In this document: piece after piece, positions 35,926-44,717 of the stretch
How positions within the stretch are numbered: the first letter of the stretch is position 1
How the letters are laid out: every line of letters starts with the position of its first letter
NCBI GenBank assembly: GCA_015491905.1
Contig: WGGC01000021.1
Location: 1-64,000, forward strand
Source: Bacteroidales bacterium
Lineage (GTDB): Bacteria; Bacteroidota; Bacteroidia; Bacteroidales; F082
Direction: 5' to 3'
Length of the DNA stretch: 64,000 nt
The notes under the pieces: generated by a model
What the model was told of the DNA's origin: nothing
The model's input: only the letters and a program-made list of their open reading frames with translations
Databases searched by the model: none
Position numbers and translations under genes: made by a program

Positions 35926-36489
35926 CTAATATTGTTTTACAAATAAGTTTTTGTTAAAATTATTCTTTAGTTTTCTAAGTTGATTCACAACACTGGCATC
36001 ATATTGATAGTCTTCTATTTGCATGATAAAGCCACCAATAATCTGTTCGTCAATTTCCTCCTCAAGCAATACATTTTTCTTAATCATATCAGCCAGTTTT
36101 GAAGTAATTTTGTTTTTAAATGCGGAATCTACTTTATATGAGGTAATTAGTTTTGCTTTTACTTCATTGTTGTAATCTAAATATAGGGTTTCAAAGGCAT
36201 TACAAATATCTTGTACATATACTTCTCTACCTTTTTTAGTAATTAATTGGAGAAACAAAAGTGTAAGTTTGGAAATTCTATTATCTACCCCGAACAATGC
36301 TATAAGAACTTTAACTTTTTTAGAAGAATCAAGAACGGGATTAGCTAAAACCTTACGTAAAGTACGATTTTCTTCTAAAACAGTATTTACTAATTTTAAG
36401 TCTGTTGCCACCCTGTCAATTTCTTTATTTTCAATTGCCAGGTCAAAAACAGCTTGTGCATATCGTTTTGCCAATAACTGAACACTCAT
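35926..36489 (-). CDS. atpH: ATP synthase F1 subunit delta
   Basis: 187 residues. Peripheral-stalk connector (OSCP) between the b dimer and the top of F1. KRYAQAVFDLAIEN at the N-terminus and the C-terminal IIGGFIMQIEDYQYDASV, the conserved GG-x-I-x4-D region, identify the family. 10 nt after atpF. Confidence 0.93.
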   Translation of the reverse strand: MSVQLLAKRYAQAVFDLAIENKEIDRVATDLKLVNTVLEENRTLRKVLANPVLDSSKKVKVLIALFGVDNRISKLTLLFLQLITKKGREVYVQDICNAFETLYLDYNNEVKAKLITSYKVDSAFKNKITSKLADMIKKNVLLEEEIDEQIIGGFIMQIEDYQYDASVVNQLRKLKNNFNKNLFVKQY

Positions 36490-36499
36490 TTTTTAATAT

Positions 36500-36994
36500 T
36501 TAGTTGAGACTAAACTCTTTTAATAAACTGGAAACATACTCTTTTTGTTTCTTTTTATCTTTTAATTCTTCTCTTAGAATTTTTTCAGCAATTTGAATTG
36601 AATAATCTGCCACTATATTTTTTAACTCAATTATCGCTGCATTTTTCTCTAGTTTAATTTGTTCTCTTGCACTTTCTACAATCTTATCTGCTTCTATAGC
36701 AGCTTTTCCACGGGCTTCTTCAATAATTTTTTCTTTTATTTTACGGGCTTCAACTAAAATTTCGTCCCTTTCTTCTTTTGCTTCCGCTATTAATTTTTCA
36801 TTATCGGCTTTTAGCTGTGCCATTTGTTCGCGTGCTTTTTTTGCGGCGTCAAGAGATTCCTGAATACTTTCTTCCCTTTCTTTCAATCCTTTTAAGATGG
36901 CGGGCCAGGCATATTTACCTAAAACCCACAATACCAATAAAAAAGTAAGGGTCATCCAAAATATAAGTCCTAAACCGGGATTAATAAGTTGCAT
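36500..36994 (-). CDS. atpF: ATP synthase Fo subunit b
   Basis: 164 residues. One N-terminal membrane helix (about 8-28, GLIFWMTLTFLLVLWVLGKYAW) and a long charged coiled-coil (about 35-150) that dimerises to form the peripheral stalk. ILKGLKEREESIQESLDAAKKAR is the usual family start of the stalk. The gap to atpE upstream holds a strong hairpin. Confidence 0.94.
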   Translation of the reverse strand: MQLINPGLGLIFWMTLTFLLVLWVLGKYAWPAILKGLKEREESIQESLDAAKKAREQMAQLKADNEKLIAEAKEERDEILVEARKIKEKIIEEARGKAAIEADKIVESAREQIKLEKNAAIIELKNIVADYSIQIAEKILREELKDKKKQKEYVSSLLKEFSLN

Positions 36995-37020
36995 AATTTT
37001 AATCTTTTAATCTTTACAAT

Positions 37021-37047
37021 AGCATTCCAGCCAATCGCTGGAATGCT
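37021..37047 (-). other. Stable hairpin between atpE and atpF without a T-tract in operon direction
   Basis: Perfect 10-bp GC-containing stem AGCATTCCAG / CTGGAATGCT with a 7-nt loop, 28 nt after the atpE stop. In the operon (minus) direction it is followed by ATTGTAAAG, so it is not a normal terminator. In the plus direction six T follow, so it could stop antisense transcription. More likely it protects the atpE 3' end. Confidence 0.7.
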
Positions 37048-37074
37048 TTTTTGTTTTTAAAGAGTTTGCTGTAA

Positions 37075-37344
<270 letters not shown>

Positions 37345-37374
37345 TTATTTAGTGAATGATAAAAAATTTAAAAA

Positions 37375-38493
37375 TTAATGTGATTCTTCTACTGCCATGC
37401 CAAAATATAAAGCAGAAAGAATTACAAATACATATGCTTGAATAAATGAAATTAATACTTCTAATATATCCAGGAAAACGGAAAATAATACCGAAACAAC
37501 AGAAACACCGTAGCCAACGCCCACACCTATTTTCCCAAATATAAATATTAATGCAACAAACCCTAAAACTACTGCATGCCCTGCTATCATATTCGCAAAC
37601 AAACGAATCGCCAGGACAATTGGTTTTGTAAACATTCCCATAACTTCAACAATGGGCATTAATGGAATTGGAAATTTAAGCCACCATGGTACGCCCGGAG
37701 TATTAAATATATCTTTCCAGTAATGCTTATTTCCACTAACAGTAGTAATGATAAATGTAAAAACAGCCATTACTGCTGTAATACCAATATTTCCATCAAC
37801 ACCTACCCCCCATGGAAAAAAGGGAATAATACCCATTAGATTATTTAATAAAATAAAAAAGAATAATGTTAATAAGTAAGGGGTGTATTTTAAATAATGT
37901 TTTTCTCCAATAGAAGATAATGCCACCTCATCACGAATAAAAATAATAAGAGGTTCCATTAACGACTGAACCCCTTTTGGGGCTTTCCCCTTTCTTTTTT
38001 TGAAAGATCTTGCAGTTATAAACACAATTATTAAAAGTATAATTGAGTTTACCCATAATGTAAATACTGTTTTAGTAATAGATAAATCGTATTTTGGCAG
38101 TGTTTCTTTACCATCCGGACCTTTTCTTACTATTTTTCCTGCATTCATTCCGTCTTCGGCTATGTAATATCCTTTGTAAAATCCATGGTGGTGATGAAAT
38201 TCTGATGACCAAAATGAAATCCATTTTCCTTTATCATAAAGAATTACAGGTAAAGGAACAGTTAAATGATATTTTCCAACAGAGAAAATGTGAAATTCAT
38301 ATCCATCTGAAACATGATGAATAATTAATTTCCCAACATCCATACTTTCTTGTTCTGTTTCTTTTTCTTTGAGTTCTTTGTTATGTTTTATTAAATTTTC
38401 CTCACTTGCGTGGGCGTTTAATACAAAACCGAAGGAAAGGAATAAAACCAATAAGGCTATAACTGACTTACTTACAATATTTTTATTTGTCAT
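37375..38493 (-). CDS. atpB: ATP synthase Fo subunit a, with N-terminal extension
   Basis: 372 residues, about 100 more than E. coli AtpB. Residues 1-29 look like a cleavable signal (VIALLVLFLSFGFVLNAHA). Residues 30-135 form an extracytoplasmic region with a four-His run at 100-103. The channel part follows with helices at about 145-160, 205-225, 235-255, 275-310 and 320-365. The essential Arg297 lies in LAIRLFANMIAGH. Such extensions are the usual form in Bacteroidota as I recall. First gene of the operon; no atpI precedes it in the window. Confidence 0.94.
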   Translation of the reverse strand: MTNKNIVSKSVIALLVLFLSFGFVLNAHASEENLIKHNKELKEKETEQESMDVGKLIIHHVSDGYEFHIFSVGKYHLTVPLPVILYDKGKWISFWSSEFHHHHGFYKGYYIAEDGMNAGKIVRKGPDGKETLPKYDLSITKTVFTLWVNSIILLIIVFITARSFKKRKGKAPKGVQSLMEPLIIFIRDEVALSSIGEKHYLKYTPYLLTLFFFILLNNLMGIIPFFPWGVGVDGNIGITAVMAVFTFIITTVSGNKHYWKDIFNTPGVPWWLKFPIPLMPIVEVMGMFTKPIVLAIRLFANMIAGHAVVLGFVALIFIFGKIGVGVGYGVSVVSVLFSVFLDILEVLISFIQAYVFVILSALYFGMAVEESH

Positions 38494-38640
38494 TTATGTA
38501 TGGAATCTTCGTTTCATTAATTGTTTGCAATTTTACAAAGAAAAGCTGGATTTGGAAAAATTTTTTAGAATAAATTTAAATACATTAAAATTAATTTTGG
38601 GTTCTGCTGTAAATCAAATGATTGCATAAATTTAGTTAAA

Positions 38641-38648
38641 TAAATTTG
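38641..38648 (+). promoter_or_regulatory. -7 element (TAAATTTG) upstream of the NTF2-like lipoprotein
   Basis: Exact match, about 73 nt before the ATG. Confidence 0.35.
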
Positions 38649-38720
38649 TTTGCTGTTTGGATAGGTTATTAAAGTTTATTAACTTCACAGCAACAATTTT
38701 ATCATTAAAAATTTAATGCC

Positions 38721-39227
38721 ATGAAAAAATTTATATTTATTTCCCTAAGTTTATTAGTAATTTTGTTTTCCTCGTGTCAACAAAAAAATGTAAATCATGT
38801 TAATATTAAAAACGAAACTGAAGCCGTAAAAAATGTACTGGAAGAGTATGTTATGGCAAATGAAAATAATGATTTTAATTTAATTAAACAGATCTGGGCC
38901 CCAGATAGCAATATAATTTTATTTGGAACTAATTCTGATGAAAAATTGATAGGCTGGAATAATATTCAGAAAGCAATAAAAAAACAATTTGCTAATTTTA
39001 GTCATACTTATATAACCGTTTTACATCAAGATGTTAATATTAGTAAAACCGGAAATACAGCATGGTTTGCTGAAATATTAAACTATAGCTTTGTTTATAA
39101 AGGCAAGGCAAGAAGCTACCCAGGTGTGAGGTTTACAGGAGTATTGGAGAAACGTCCAGATGGATGGAAGTTGGTGCAAGGTCATCTTTCTATACCTGCT
39201 AATAGCGTAAATTCTTTTGAAAAATAA
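38721..39227 (+). CDS. SnoaL/NTF2-like lipoprotein
   Basis: 168 residues. Lipoprotein signal MKKFIFISLSLLVILFSSC with lipobox LFSSC (Cys19). The mature part is a single cone-shaped NTF2-like domain (about 35-160): EAVKNVLEEYVMANENNDF at its start, WAPDSNIILFG, LIGWNNIQKAIKKQF, and RFTGVLEKRPDGWKLVQGHLS, the typical SnoaL_3 / DUF4440 ending. Such domains bind small molecules or act as simple enzymes. Ligand unknown. Single gene; shares a bidirectional terminator with the next convergent gene. Confidence 0.82.
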   Translation: MKKFIFISLSLLVILFSSCQQKNVNHVNIKNETEAVKNVLEEYVMANENNDFNLIKQIWAPDSNIILFGTNSDEKLIGWNNIQKAIKKQFANFSHTYITVLHQDVNISKTGNTAWFAEILNYSFVYKGKARSYPGVRFTGVLEKRPDGWKLVQGHLSIPANSVNSFEK

Positions 39228-39259
39228 AATTCCTTAATGATTTTATATCTTTAAGATAA

Positions 39260-39298
39260 AAAGAGATGAAATCACAACCAGATTTCATCTCTTTTTTT
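39260..39298. terminator. Bidirectional terminator between convergent lipoprotein genes
   Basis: Perfect 14-bp stem AAAGAGATGAAATC / GATTTCATCTCTTT with a 7-nt loop, A-run before and T-run after. Serves both strands. Confidence 0.9.
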
Positions 39299-39310
39299 AT
39301 TTTTTGTTTC

Positions 39311-39853
39311 TTATTTGGCCCCTATAGGGTTTGCAATAACAGTAGTTTTTATAACCATACTAAGAGTAAAACTAACTCCTCCTGTATTAGTAGTACCACT
39401 TAATTTTACAGTAAAAGAATTTTTATCGGATAAAATTGCTCCTAATTGATCCATCTGGCCATTATCATTATTAATGGTTAGCGAAGCTCCGTTGTTTATA
39501 GTTACATTATTAAAACTCCAGGTGGCTGTGCGGGATGCGTTTTTAACTTCTAAAACCCCATTTACCAAAGTAACAGGTTTAGAAACATTTTTGAAATTTG
39601 CAGTAATTTCATTTACAGTCCAACTTTTAATGTAATGCAGGTATTTTGATACCTCAGCGTCAGAAGTGGGGTCTATTGTAACCGACTGTGAAAAAGATAC
39701 ATTAGAGACATTATTAATGCCTGATGCCGGGCTGACAACTACTGGTATGTCGGCAGGAAAGTCTGCTTTAAATTTAATGTCTAAAAGTTTAGCACATCCG
39801 GACATAAATAGCACAACAATTAAAGCGGTAGAGAATGCGATTTTAATTTTCAT
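39311..39853 (-). CDS. Unknown lipoprotein, all-beta
   Basis: 180 residues; no family recognised. Lipoprotein signal MKIKIAFSTALIVVLFMSGC with lipobox FMSGC (Cys20). Mature part is rich in S, T, N and V with alternating polar/hydrophobic strands (FSQSVTIDPTSDAEVSKYL near 54, ASRTATWSFNNVTINNGA near 107, SFTLSMVIKTTVIANPIGAK at the end), suggesting a beta-sandwich. An early KFKADFPADIPVVVSP stretch may be a short adhesion or binding strand. Anchored probably to the outer membrane. Nothing in the neighbourhood indicates a job. Confidence 0.75.
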   Translation of the reverse strand: MKIKIAFSTALIVVLFMSGCAKLLDIKFKADFPADIPVVVSPASGINNVSNVSFSQSVTIDPTSDAEVSKYLHYIKSWTVNEITANFKNVSKPVTLVNGVLEVKNASRTATWSFNNVTINNGASLTINNDNGQMDQLGAILSDKNSFTVKLSGTTNTGGVSFTLSMVIKTTVIANPIGAK

Positions 39854-40063
39854 AAATAGAAAGATTAAAGAGTTAGAAAAGAATTAAGCTGTCACAAATA
39901 TAATGGATTTTTGTTTATAAAAAATTATTTAATTAAAAATGATGATTATGTAAATACTGTTTCTTATTTATTTTTTCTAAATATTATTATTTTTTAATGT
40001 TTTTGCAATCGTTATAAATATGATGTTTTTTATTTTAACTATCGAAATTTAATTATAAAGTTC

Positions 40064-40103
40064 TTTTATCTAAAATTTATTAATCTATAAATTTTAGATA
40101 AAA
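40064..40103. promoter_or_regulatory. 17-bp perfect inverted repeat in the eno leader
   Basis: Arms 40064-40080 and 40087-40103 pair exactly (core ATCTAAAATTTAT / ATAAATTTTAGAT) around TAATCT; with one bulge the pairing extends further to TTC/GAA. It ends 64 nt before the ATG. In the plus direction AGAAATG follows, not T, so it is not a terminator for upstream transcription. Confidence 0.6.
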
Positions 40104-40155
40104 AGAAATGATTAATTTTACTAAATGAATAAAAAATTATAAATGATTAAAAATC

Positions 40156-40163
40156 AAGGAGGT
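40156..40163 (+). promoter_or_regulatory. Full Shine-Dalgarno (AAGGAGGT) of eno
   Basis: Full complement of the anti-SD, 4 nt before ATG. Exceptional among genes of this window. Confidence 0.75.
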
Positions 40164-40167
40164 AAAA

Positions 40168-41442
40168 ATGTTAAATAACAAAATTAGTTCACTTAAGGCA
40201 ATGGAAATTTTGGATTCCAGGGGTAATCCGACAGTAAAAGTATATATTGAACTTAGTGATGGAACTATGACTTCCGCTTCAGTTCCTTCAGGAGCCAGTA
40301 CCGGAGAAAATGAAGCTGTAGAATTGCGTGATGGAGATAAAAAAAGATACGGAGGAAAAGGTGTTTTAAAAGCTGTTTCTAATGTTAATAAAGTTATTGC
40401 TCCGGCATTAATAGGGATGCACGCTAATGAACAGGCTTTAATTGATTATAAAATGATTAACCTGGATGGAACAAATAATAAATCTAAATTAGGGGCAAAT
40501 GCTATTTTAGGGGTTTCTATGGCTGTAGCGCGTGCTGCTGCTCAATCAGCAAGAGTGCCATTATATCAATATTTGGGGGGTGTAGGAGCGCGAAGAATTC
40601 CTGTTCCAGCCATGAATATTATAAATGGAGGAGAGCATGCAGATAATAGTGTCGATATTCAGGAATATATGGCTGTTCCTGTTGGCGCTCCTAATTTCAG
40701 AGAAGGATTACGCTATATTGCAGAAACATTTCATGTTTTAAAAGGAATTCTGAAAAAACGCGGACTTTCAACCGGGGTTGGTGATGAAGGTGGCTTTGCA
40801 CCTAATTTATCAAGTAATGAAGATGCAATAGAAACTATAATCCAGGCTATAGAAAAAGCCGGCTATAAACCCGGAAAAGATATTTCTATAGCTTTGGATA
40901 GTGCTGCCAGTTCATTCGTGACAGGTGTTGACAATTATGATTTAAAATGGTCGGGAGCCGGAAAAATGAACAGCGATGATTTAATAAAATTAGCTGAAGA
41001 TTGGGTTTCCAAATATCCTATTGTTTCATGGGAAGATCCTTTAGGTGAAAATGACTGGGCAGGATTTAAGAAATTTACGGATGTTTTAGGGGAGAAAATT
41101 GAAATTGTTGGTGATGATTTATTTGTTACTAATACTAAATATATTTCTCGAGGAATTAAAGAGGGGTCTGCAAATGCAGCTTTAATTAAATTAAATCAAA
41201 TAGGATCTGTCTCTGAAACAATAGAGGCGGTGAGAATGTGCCGTGATGCAGGATGGAGATATTTTATTTCACATCGATCGGGAGAGACTTCAGATACTTT
41301 CCTTGCTGATTTTGCTGTTGCCATGGATGGAGGTCAGTTAAAAACCGGGTCTGCAAGCCGTAGCGAAAGACTGGCAAAGTATAATAGGTTATTGGAAATT
41401 GAACAGGAACTGGGAAGTTCTTCTTTTTATTATTGGAAATAA
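40168..41442 (+). CDS. eno: Enolase
   Basis: Dehydrates 2-phosphoglycerate to phosphoenolpyruvate with Mg2+. 424 residues. N-terminal [17 protein letters not shown]; loop [15 protein letters not shown] (substrate closing loop); [16 protein letters not shown]; metal ligands Asp in [10 protein letters not shown], Glu in [11 protein letters not shown], Asp in VGDDLFVTN; catalytic Lys in [10 protein letters not shown]; and the signature [17 protein letters not shown] with [15 protein letters not shown] at the end. Strong SD just upstream and a clear terminator downstream; a single highly expressed gene is expected. Confidence 0.98.
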   Translation: MLNNKISSLKAMEILDSRGNPTVKVYIELSDGTMTSASVPSGASTGENEAVELRDGDKKRYGGKGVLKAVSNVNKVIAPALIGMHANEQALIDYKMINLDGTNNKSKLGANAILGVSMAVARAAAQSARVPLYQYLGGVGARRIPVPAMNIINGGEHADNSVDIQEYMAVPVGAPNFREGLRYIAETFHVLKGILKKRGLSTGVGDEGGFAPNLSSNEDAIETIIQAIEKAGYKPGKDISIALDSAASSFVTGVDNYDLKWSGAGKMNSDDLIKLAEDWVSKYPIVSWEDPLGENDWAGFKKFTDVLGEKIEIVGDDLFVTNTKYISRGIKEGSANAALIKLNQIGSVSETIEAVRMCRDAGWRYFISHRSGETSDTFLADFAVAMDGGQLKTGSASRSERLAKYNRLLEIEQELGSSSFYYWK

Positions 41443-41462
41443 ATATTTTTTATGTTAAGAAT

Positions 41463-41492
41463 AAGGCTGTCTGAAAAGGCAGCCTTTTTTTT
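41463..41492 (+). terminator. Terminator of eno
   Basis: AAGGCTGTC / GGCAGCCTT stem (9 bp, one G-U) with a 6-nt loop, then eight T. 21 nt after the eno stop. Confidence 0.9.
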
Positions 41493-41661
41493 GTTTTTTA
41501 CCGTTCTTGAGACTGAAATTTAGGTTTTAGCACGCATTATTAAAACAAAAACTGTACTTTTATACCAAATGTTTTTTTAGAAAAACACACATTGGAGATA
41601 GTGTTATATTTAACTGTTTGTAAGATTTTTTATAAGAAATGTTGATAATTAGAATATTTAT

Positions 41662-43887
41662 ATGAGAAAGACAATATCAAAAAGTATAAAAAAAACAATG
41701 GGAACAGCACCTGTTTTTTTTACGGCTATTTCTACTATTCTGGGAGCTATTTTATTCCTCAGATTTGGTGTTGCCGTTGGTACTGTTGGTTTATTAGGCG
41801 TTCTTTTTATCATTATTCTTGGACATTTGGTTACTCTTCCCACAGCCATGTCAATTTCAGAAATTGCTACTAATCAAAAGGTAGAAGGTGGGGGCGAGTA
41901 TTATATGATTTCAAGGTCATTTGGCTTAAATATTGGTGCCACCATTGGGATTTCGTTATTTTTCTCACAGGCTATAAGTATTGCATTTTATATTATGGCC
42001 TTTTCTGAAGCCTTCTCCCCATTAATTCAATATTTGCATATTCATTATGGTATTTTAATTCCTGTCAGGGCAATTAGCATTGGAAGTTTGTTATTACTTG
42101 GTGTTGTAATATGGACTAAAGGAGCTAATATAGGGGTAAAAATGATGTATGTTGTAGTCACAATTTTATTCATTTCTTTAGTCGCCTTTTTCCTTGGACA
42201 CCCTGTTTCTGATATGGCACAAGCCGGGCAAACAATTAAACCAGTAAGAAATTTGGATAAGTTATTTATTGTTTTTGCAATTATTTTTCCTGCTTTTACC
42301 GGAATGGATGCCGGGGTAGGACTTTCCGGTGATTTAAAAAAACCTGAAAAATCTATTCCTAGAGGAACCATATGGGCAACTGTTACGGGTATGGTAATTT
42401 ATATTTTTGTAGTAATTAAATTAAATGCCTCCGCCTCACCGGAAGAGCTTATTGCCCATCCTTTAATTATGAGTAAAATTGCCATTTATGGCTGGATAAT
42501 TATTCCATTGGGACTTGCAGCAGCAACCATATCAAGTGCAATAGGAATGATTTTAGTTGCTCCGCGTACATTACAAGCCATCGGTAACGATGATTCTTTT
42601 CCATCCCAAAAGCTAAATAAATATTTTAACAAAGGAGTTGGGGAAACTAATGAGCCTAAAAATGCTACATTAGTTACATTAATTATTGCGCTTATATTCG
42701 TTAGTCTTGGTGGAATTGATGTTGTAGCTAAAATTATCTCCATGTTTTTTATGGTGACTTACGCATCAATGAACTTGATCTCTTTCTTTAATCATTTTGG
42801 GGCAGATCCTTCTTACAGACCGGCGTTTAAATCCAAATGGTTTATTTCATTACTTGGATTTATAATGGCAACATTATTAATGTTTCTTATGAGTATGCTT
42901 TACGCTTCAATAGCTGTTATTGCAATATTGATACTTTATATTTTTATTAATAATTATCATAAAGAAAGAAGTGGCCTCGAATCAATATTTCAGGGAGTTA
43001 TGTTTCAGGTAAGCAGAAAACTCGCCGTTTTTCTTCAAACAGCTTCTAAAAATAAGGAGACCTGGAGGCCTTCCGCAATATGCATATCTTCCGATACTTT
43101 TGAAAGAGATAAGATATTTGATTTGCTTAACTGGATTTCTTTTTCCCATGGTTTCGGAACTTATATCCATTATATTCAGGGTTATTATTCTAAAGAAACA
43201 AATAAAGAAGCAAAAAAAATAATGGATAGATTAATTCAAAAATCTAATAAAACTGTTGGTAACATGATTGTTGATACAGTAATTTCACCTTCATATACTT
43301 CCGCAATAGCTCAAATTATACAAACTCCAGGAATTGCAGGTATGGAAAATAATATGGTTGTTTTTGAATATGATAAACATCAACCAGATCAATTGTCTCG
43401 CATTATTGAAAATTTAAGAATGGTTGAAGCCGGTGAATTTGATATCTGTATTTTAGGGGCTTCTATGCGTAATATTAAATATGAAAACGGAATTCATATA
43501 TGGGTAAGAGATGTTAACAGAGATAATGAGAGGTTAATGATTTTATTAAGTTATGTAATACTTGGGCATCCTGATTGGAGGCATTCTTCAATGAGTTTAT
43601 TTATTTTAACTGATAGAACAAAAATGGATAAAACCAGAGAGGATATAACTAAATTTGTTAAAGATGGCAGAATTCCGGTTTCTCCTCATAATATCAGAGT
43701 AATAGAAAGGGAGGCAGAGGGTAATTATAGAAAAGCAATTAGTGACTTTTCCTCTGAAGCTGCCCTGACTATTGTTGGTTTTTATAATGAACAATTAAAA
43801 AAAGAAGGAGAAAAACATTTTGAAGGTTTTGATGATGTTGGGGATATTTTGTTTGTAAATGCCCATAACCTTATTGAAATAGAATAG
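41662..43887 (+). CDS. APC-superfamily permease, cation-chloride cotransporter (SLC12)-like
   Basis: 741 residues. Twelve membrane helices (about 15-430) start with MGTAPVFFTAISTILGAILFLRFGVAVG, the APC/SLC12 helix 1 (broken at ILGAILFLRFG). A long soluble C-terminal half (about 440-741) has SLC12-type segments such as VGNMIVDTVISPSYTSAIA, FDICILGASMRNIKY and SLFILTDRT. Helix 2-3 pattern ATNQKVEGGGEYYMISRSFG is strong for the group. Eukaryotic homologues carry Na+/K+/2Cl-; bacterial ones are little studied. The next two genes encode a K+ gating subunit and K+ channel, so K+ is a likely substrate. Could otherwise be an amino acid permease. Confidence 0.78.
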   Translation: MRKTISKSIKKTMGTAPVFFTAISTILGAILFLRFGVAVGTVGLLGVLFIIILGHLVTLPTAMSISEIATNQKVEGGGEYYMISRSFGLNIGATIGISLFFSQAISIAFYIMAFSEAFSPLIQYLHIHYGILIPVRAISIGSLLLLGVVIWTKGANIGVKMMYVVVTILFISLVAFFLGHPVSDMAQAGQTIKPVRNLDKLFIVFAIIFPAFTGMDAGVGLSGDLKKPEKSIPRGTIWATVTGMVIYIFVVIKLNASASPEELIAHPLIMSKIAIYGWIIIPLGLAAATISSAIGMILVAPRTLQAIGNDDSFPSQKLNKYFNKGVGETNEPKNATLVTLIIALIFVSLGGIDVVAKIISMFFMVTYASMNLISFFNHFGADPSYRPAFKSKWFISLLGFIMATLLMFLMSMLYASIAVIAILILYIFINNYHKERSGLESIFQGVMFQVSRKLAVFLQTASKNKETWRPSAICISSDTFERDKIFDLLNWISFSHGFGTYIHYIQGYYSKETNKEAKKIMDRLIQKSNKTVGNMIVDTVISPSYTSAIAQIIQTPGIAGMENNMVVFEYDKHQPDQLSRIIENLRMVEAGEFDICILGASMRNIKYENGIHIWVRDVNRDNERLMILLSYVILGHPDWRHSSMSLFILTDRTKMDKTREDITKFVKDGRIPVSPHNIRVIEREAEGNYRKAISDFSSEAALTIVGFYNEQLKKEGEKHFEGFDDVGDILFVNAHNLIEIE

Positions 43888-43976
43888 CATTGGGCTAATA
43901 TTACCTTTTTTTTGACATTATTATTAAAAAGCTTTCAAAATAATACGCTTTATAATTTAACACATTAAAATATAAT

Positions 43977-43984
43977 TAAATTTG
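43977..43984 (+). promoter_or_regulatory. -7 element (TAAATTTGC) before ktrA
   Basis: Exact match 31 nt before the ATG. Confidence 0.4.
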
Positions 43985-44015
43985 CCAGATTTATTAAAAC
44001 AATAAAATATCTAAT

Positions 44016-44711
44016 ATGCCTAATAATCAGTTTGTTGTTATTGGAATAGGTCAATTTGGAGAGGCTATTGCACGCTCTTTGTCAAAAAAAGGGGCAGAGG
44101 TAATGGCAATTGATAAAGATCAGGAAAAGGTGGACTACATAGCCAATGACGTTGCCTATGCTGTTGCCCTTGACTCTACAGATAAAAATGCCTTGATATC
44201 TCAGAATATTCAAAATTTTGATGCTGTGGTAATTGCTATTGGTACCGATTTTGAAGAACTTTTGCTGACAGCTGTTAATTTAATAGAATTAAATATTAAA
44301 AGAATTATTGTTCGGGCAAAAGGAAAAGTTAACAGGATGATATTGCAAAAGTTAGGCCTTAAAGAAATATTTTCCCCTGAATTTGAAGTAGGACAAGTGG
44401 TGGCTGAAAGACTACTGAATCCAAGTATGGTAAATTTTCTGGAACTTCCTGACGGATATATTATTACAGAAATTAAAGCTCCAAAATCAATTGTAGGTCA
44501 AACACTTGGCTCTGTTAAACTGCGCGAATCGTATAATATTAATTTGGTAACTATTAAACATGAAGTAGAAGAAACAGTGGGTAGGAATATTGTAACAAAA
44601 GAACATATTAAAGGAGTTCCTCAAAAAGATACTGTCATTAATAAAAATGATTCTTTGGTTATTTTTGGCGCAACAAGAGATATTGAAAAATTCATTGATA
44701 TTAATAGCTAA
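44016..44711 (+). CDS. ktrA: K+ uptake regulatory subunit KtrA/TrkA (RCK domains)
   Basis: 231 residues. N-terminal RCK Rossmann domain: FVVIGIGQFGEAIARSLSKKG, with GxGxFG (about 9-14) and acidic VMAIDKDQEKVD for nucleotide ribose. C-terminal TrkA_C domain (about 140-230), ending VINKNDSLVIFGATRDIEKF. Length matches the single-repeat KtrA rather than the doubled TrkA of E. coli. Forms a ring under the KtrB channel and gates it by ATP/ADP or NAD(H) binding. Stop is 6 nt before the ktrB start, so they are an operon. Confidence 0.92.
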   Translation: MPNNQFVVIGIGQFGEAIARSLSKKGAEVMAIDKDQEKVDYIANDVAYAVALDSTDKNALISQNIQNFDAVVIAIGTDFEELLLTAVNLIELNIKRIIVRAKGKVNRMILQKLGLKEIFSPEFEVGQVVAERLLNPSMVNFLELPDGYIITEIKAPKSIVGQTLGSVKLRESYNINLVTIKHEVEETVGRNIVTKEHIKGVPQKDTVINKNDSLVIFGATRDIEKFIDINS

Positions 44712-44717
44712 TATATT

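Larger units (their letters stand above)
39854..40167. other. 314-bp region upstream of eno
   Basis: Very AT-rich. Contains the long inverted repeat at 40064-40103 and the eno Shine-Dalgarno. No exact TAnnTTTG is found, so the promoter of eno is not identified. No ORF of note. Confidence 0.6.

Noticed and set aside
38369-38629. Open frame of 86 codons antisense to the atpB start
   Set aside because: Overlaps atpB coding sequence and the divergent spacer; no family features.
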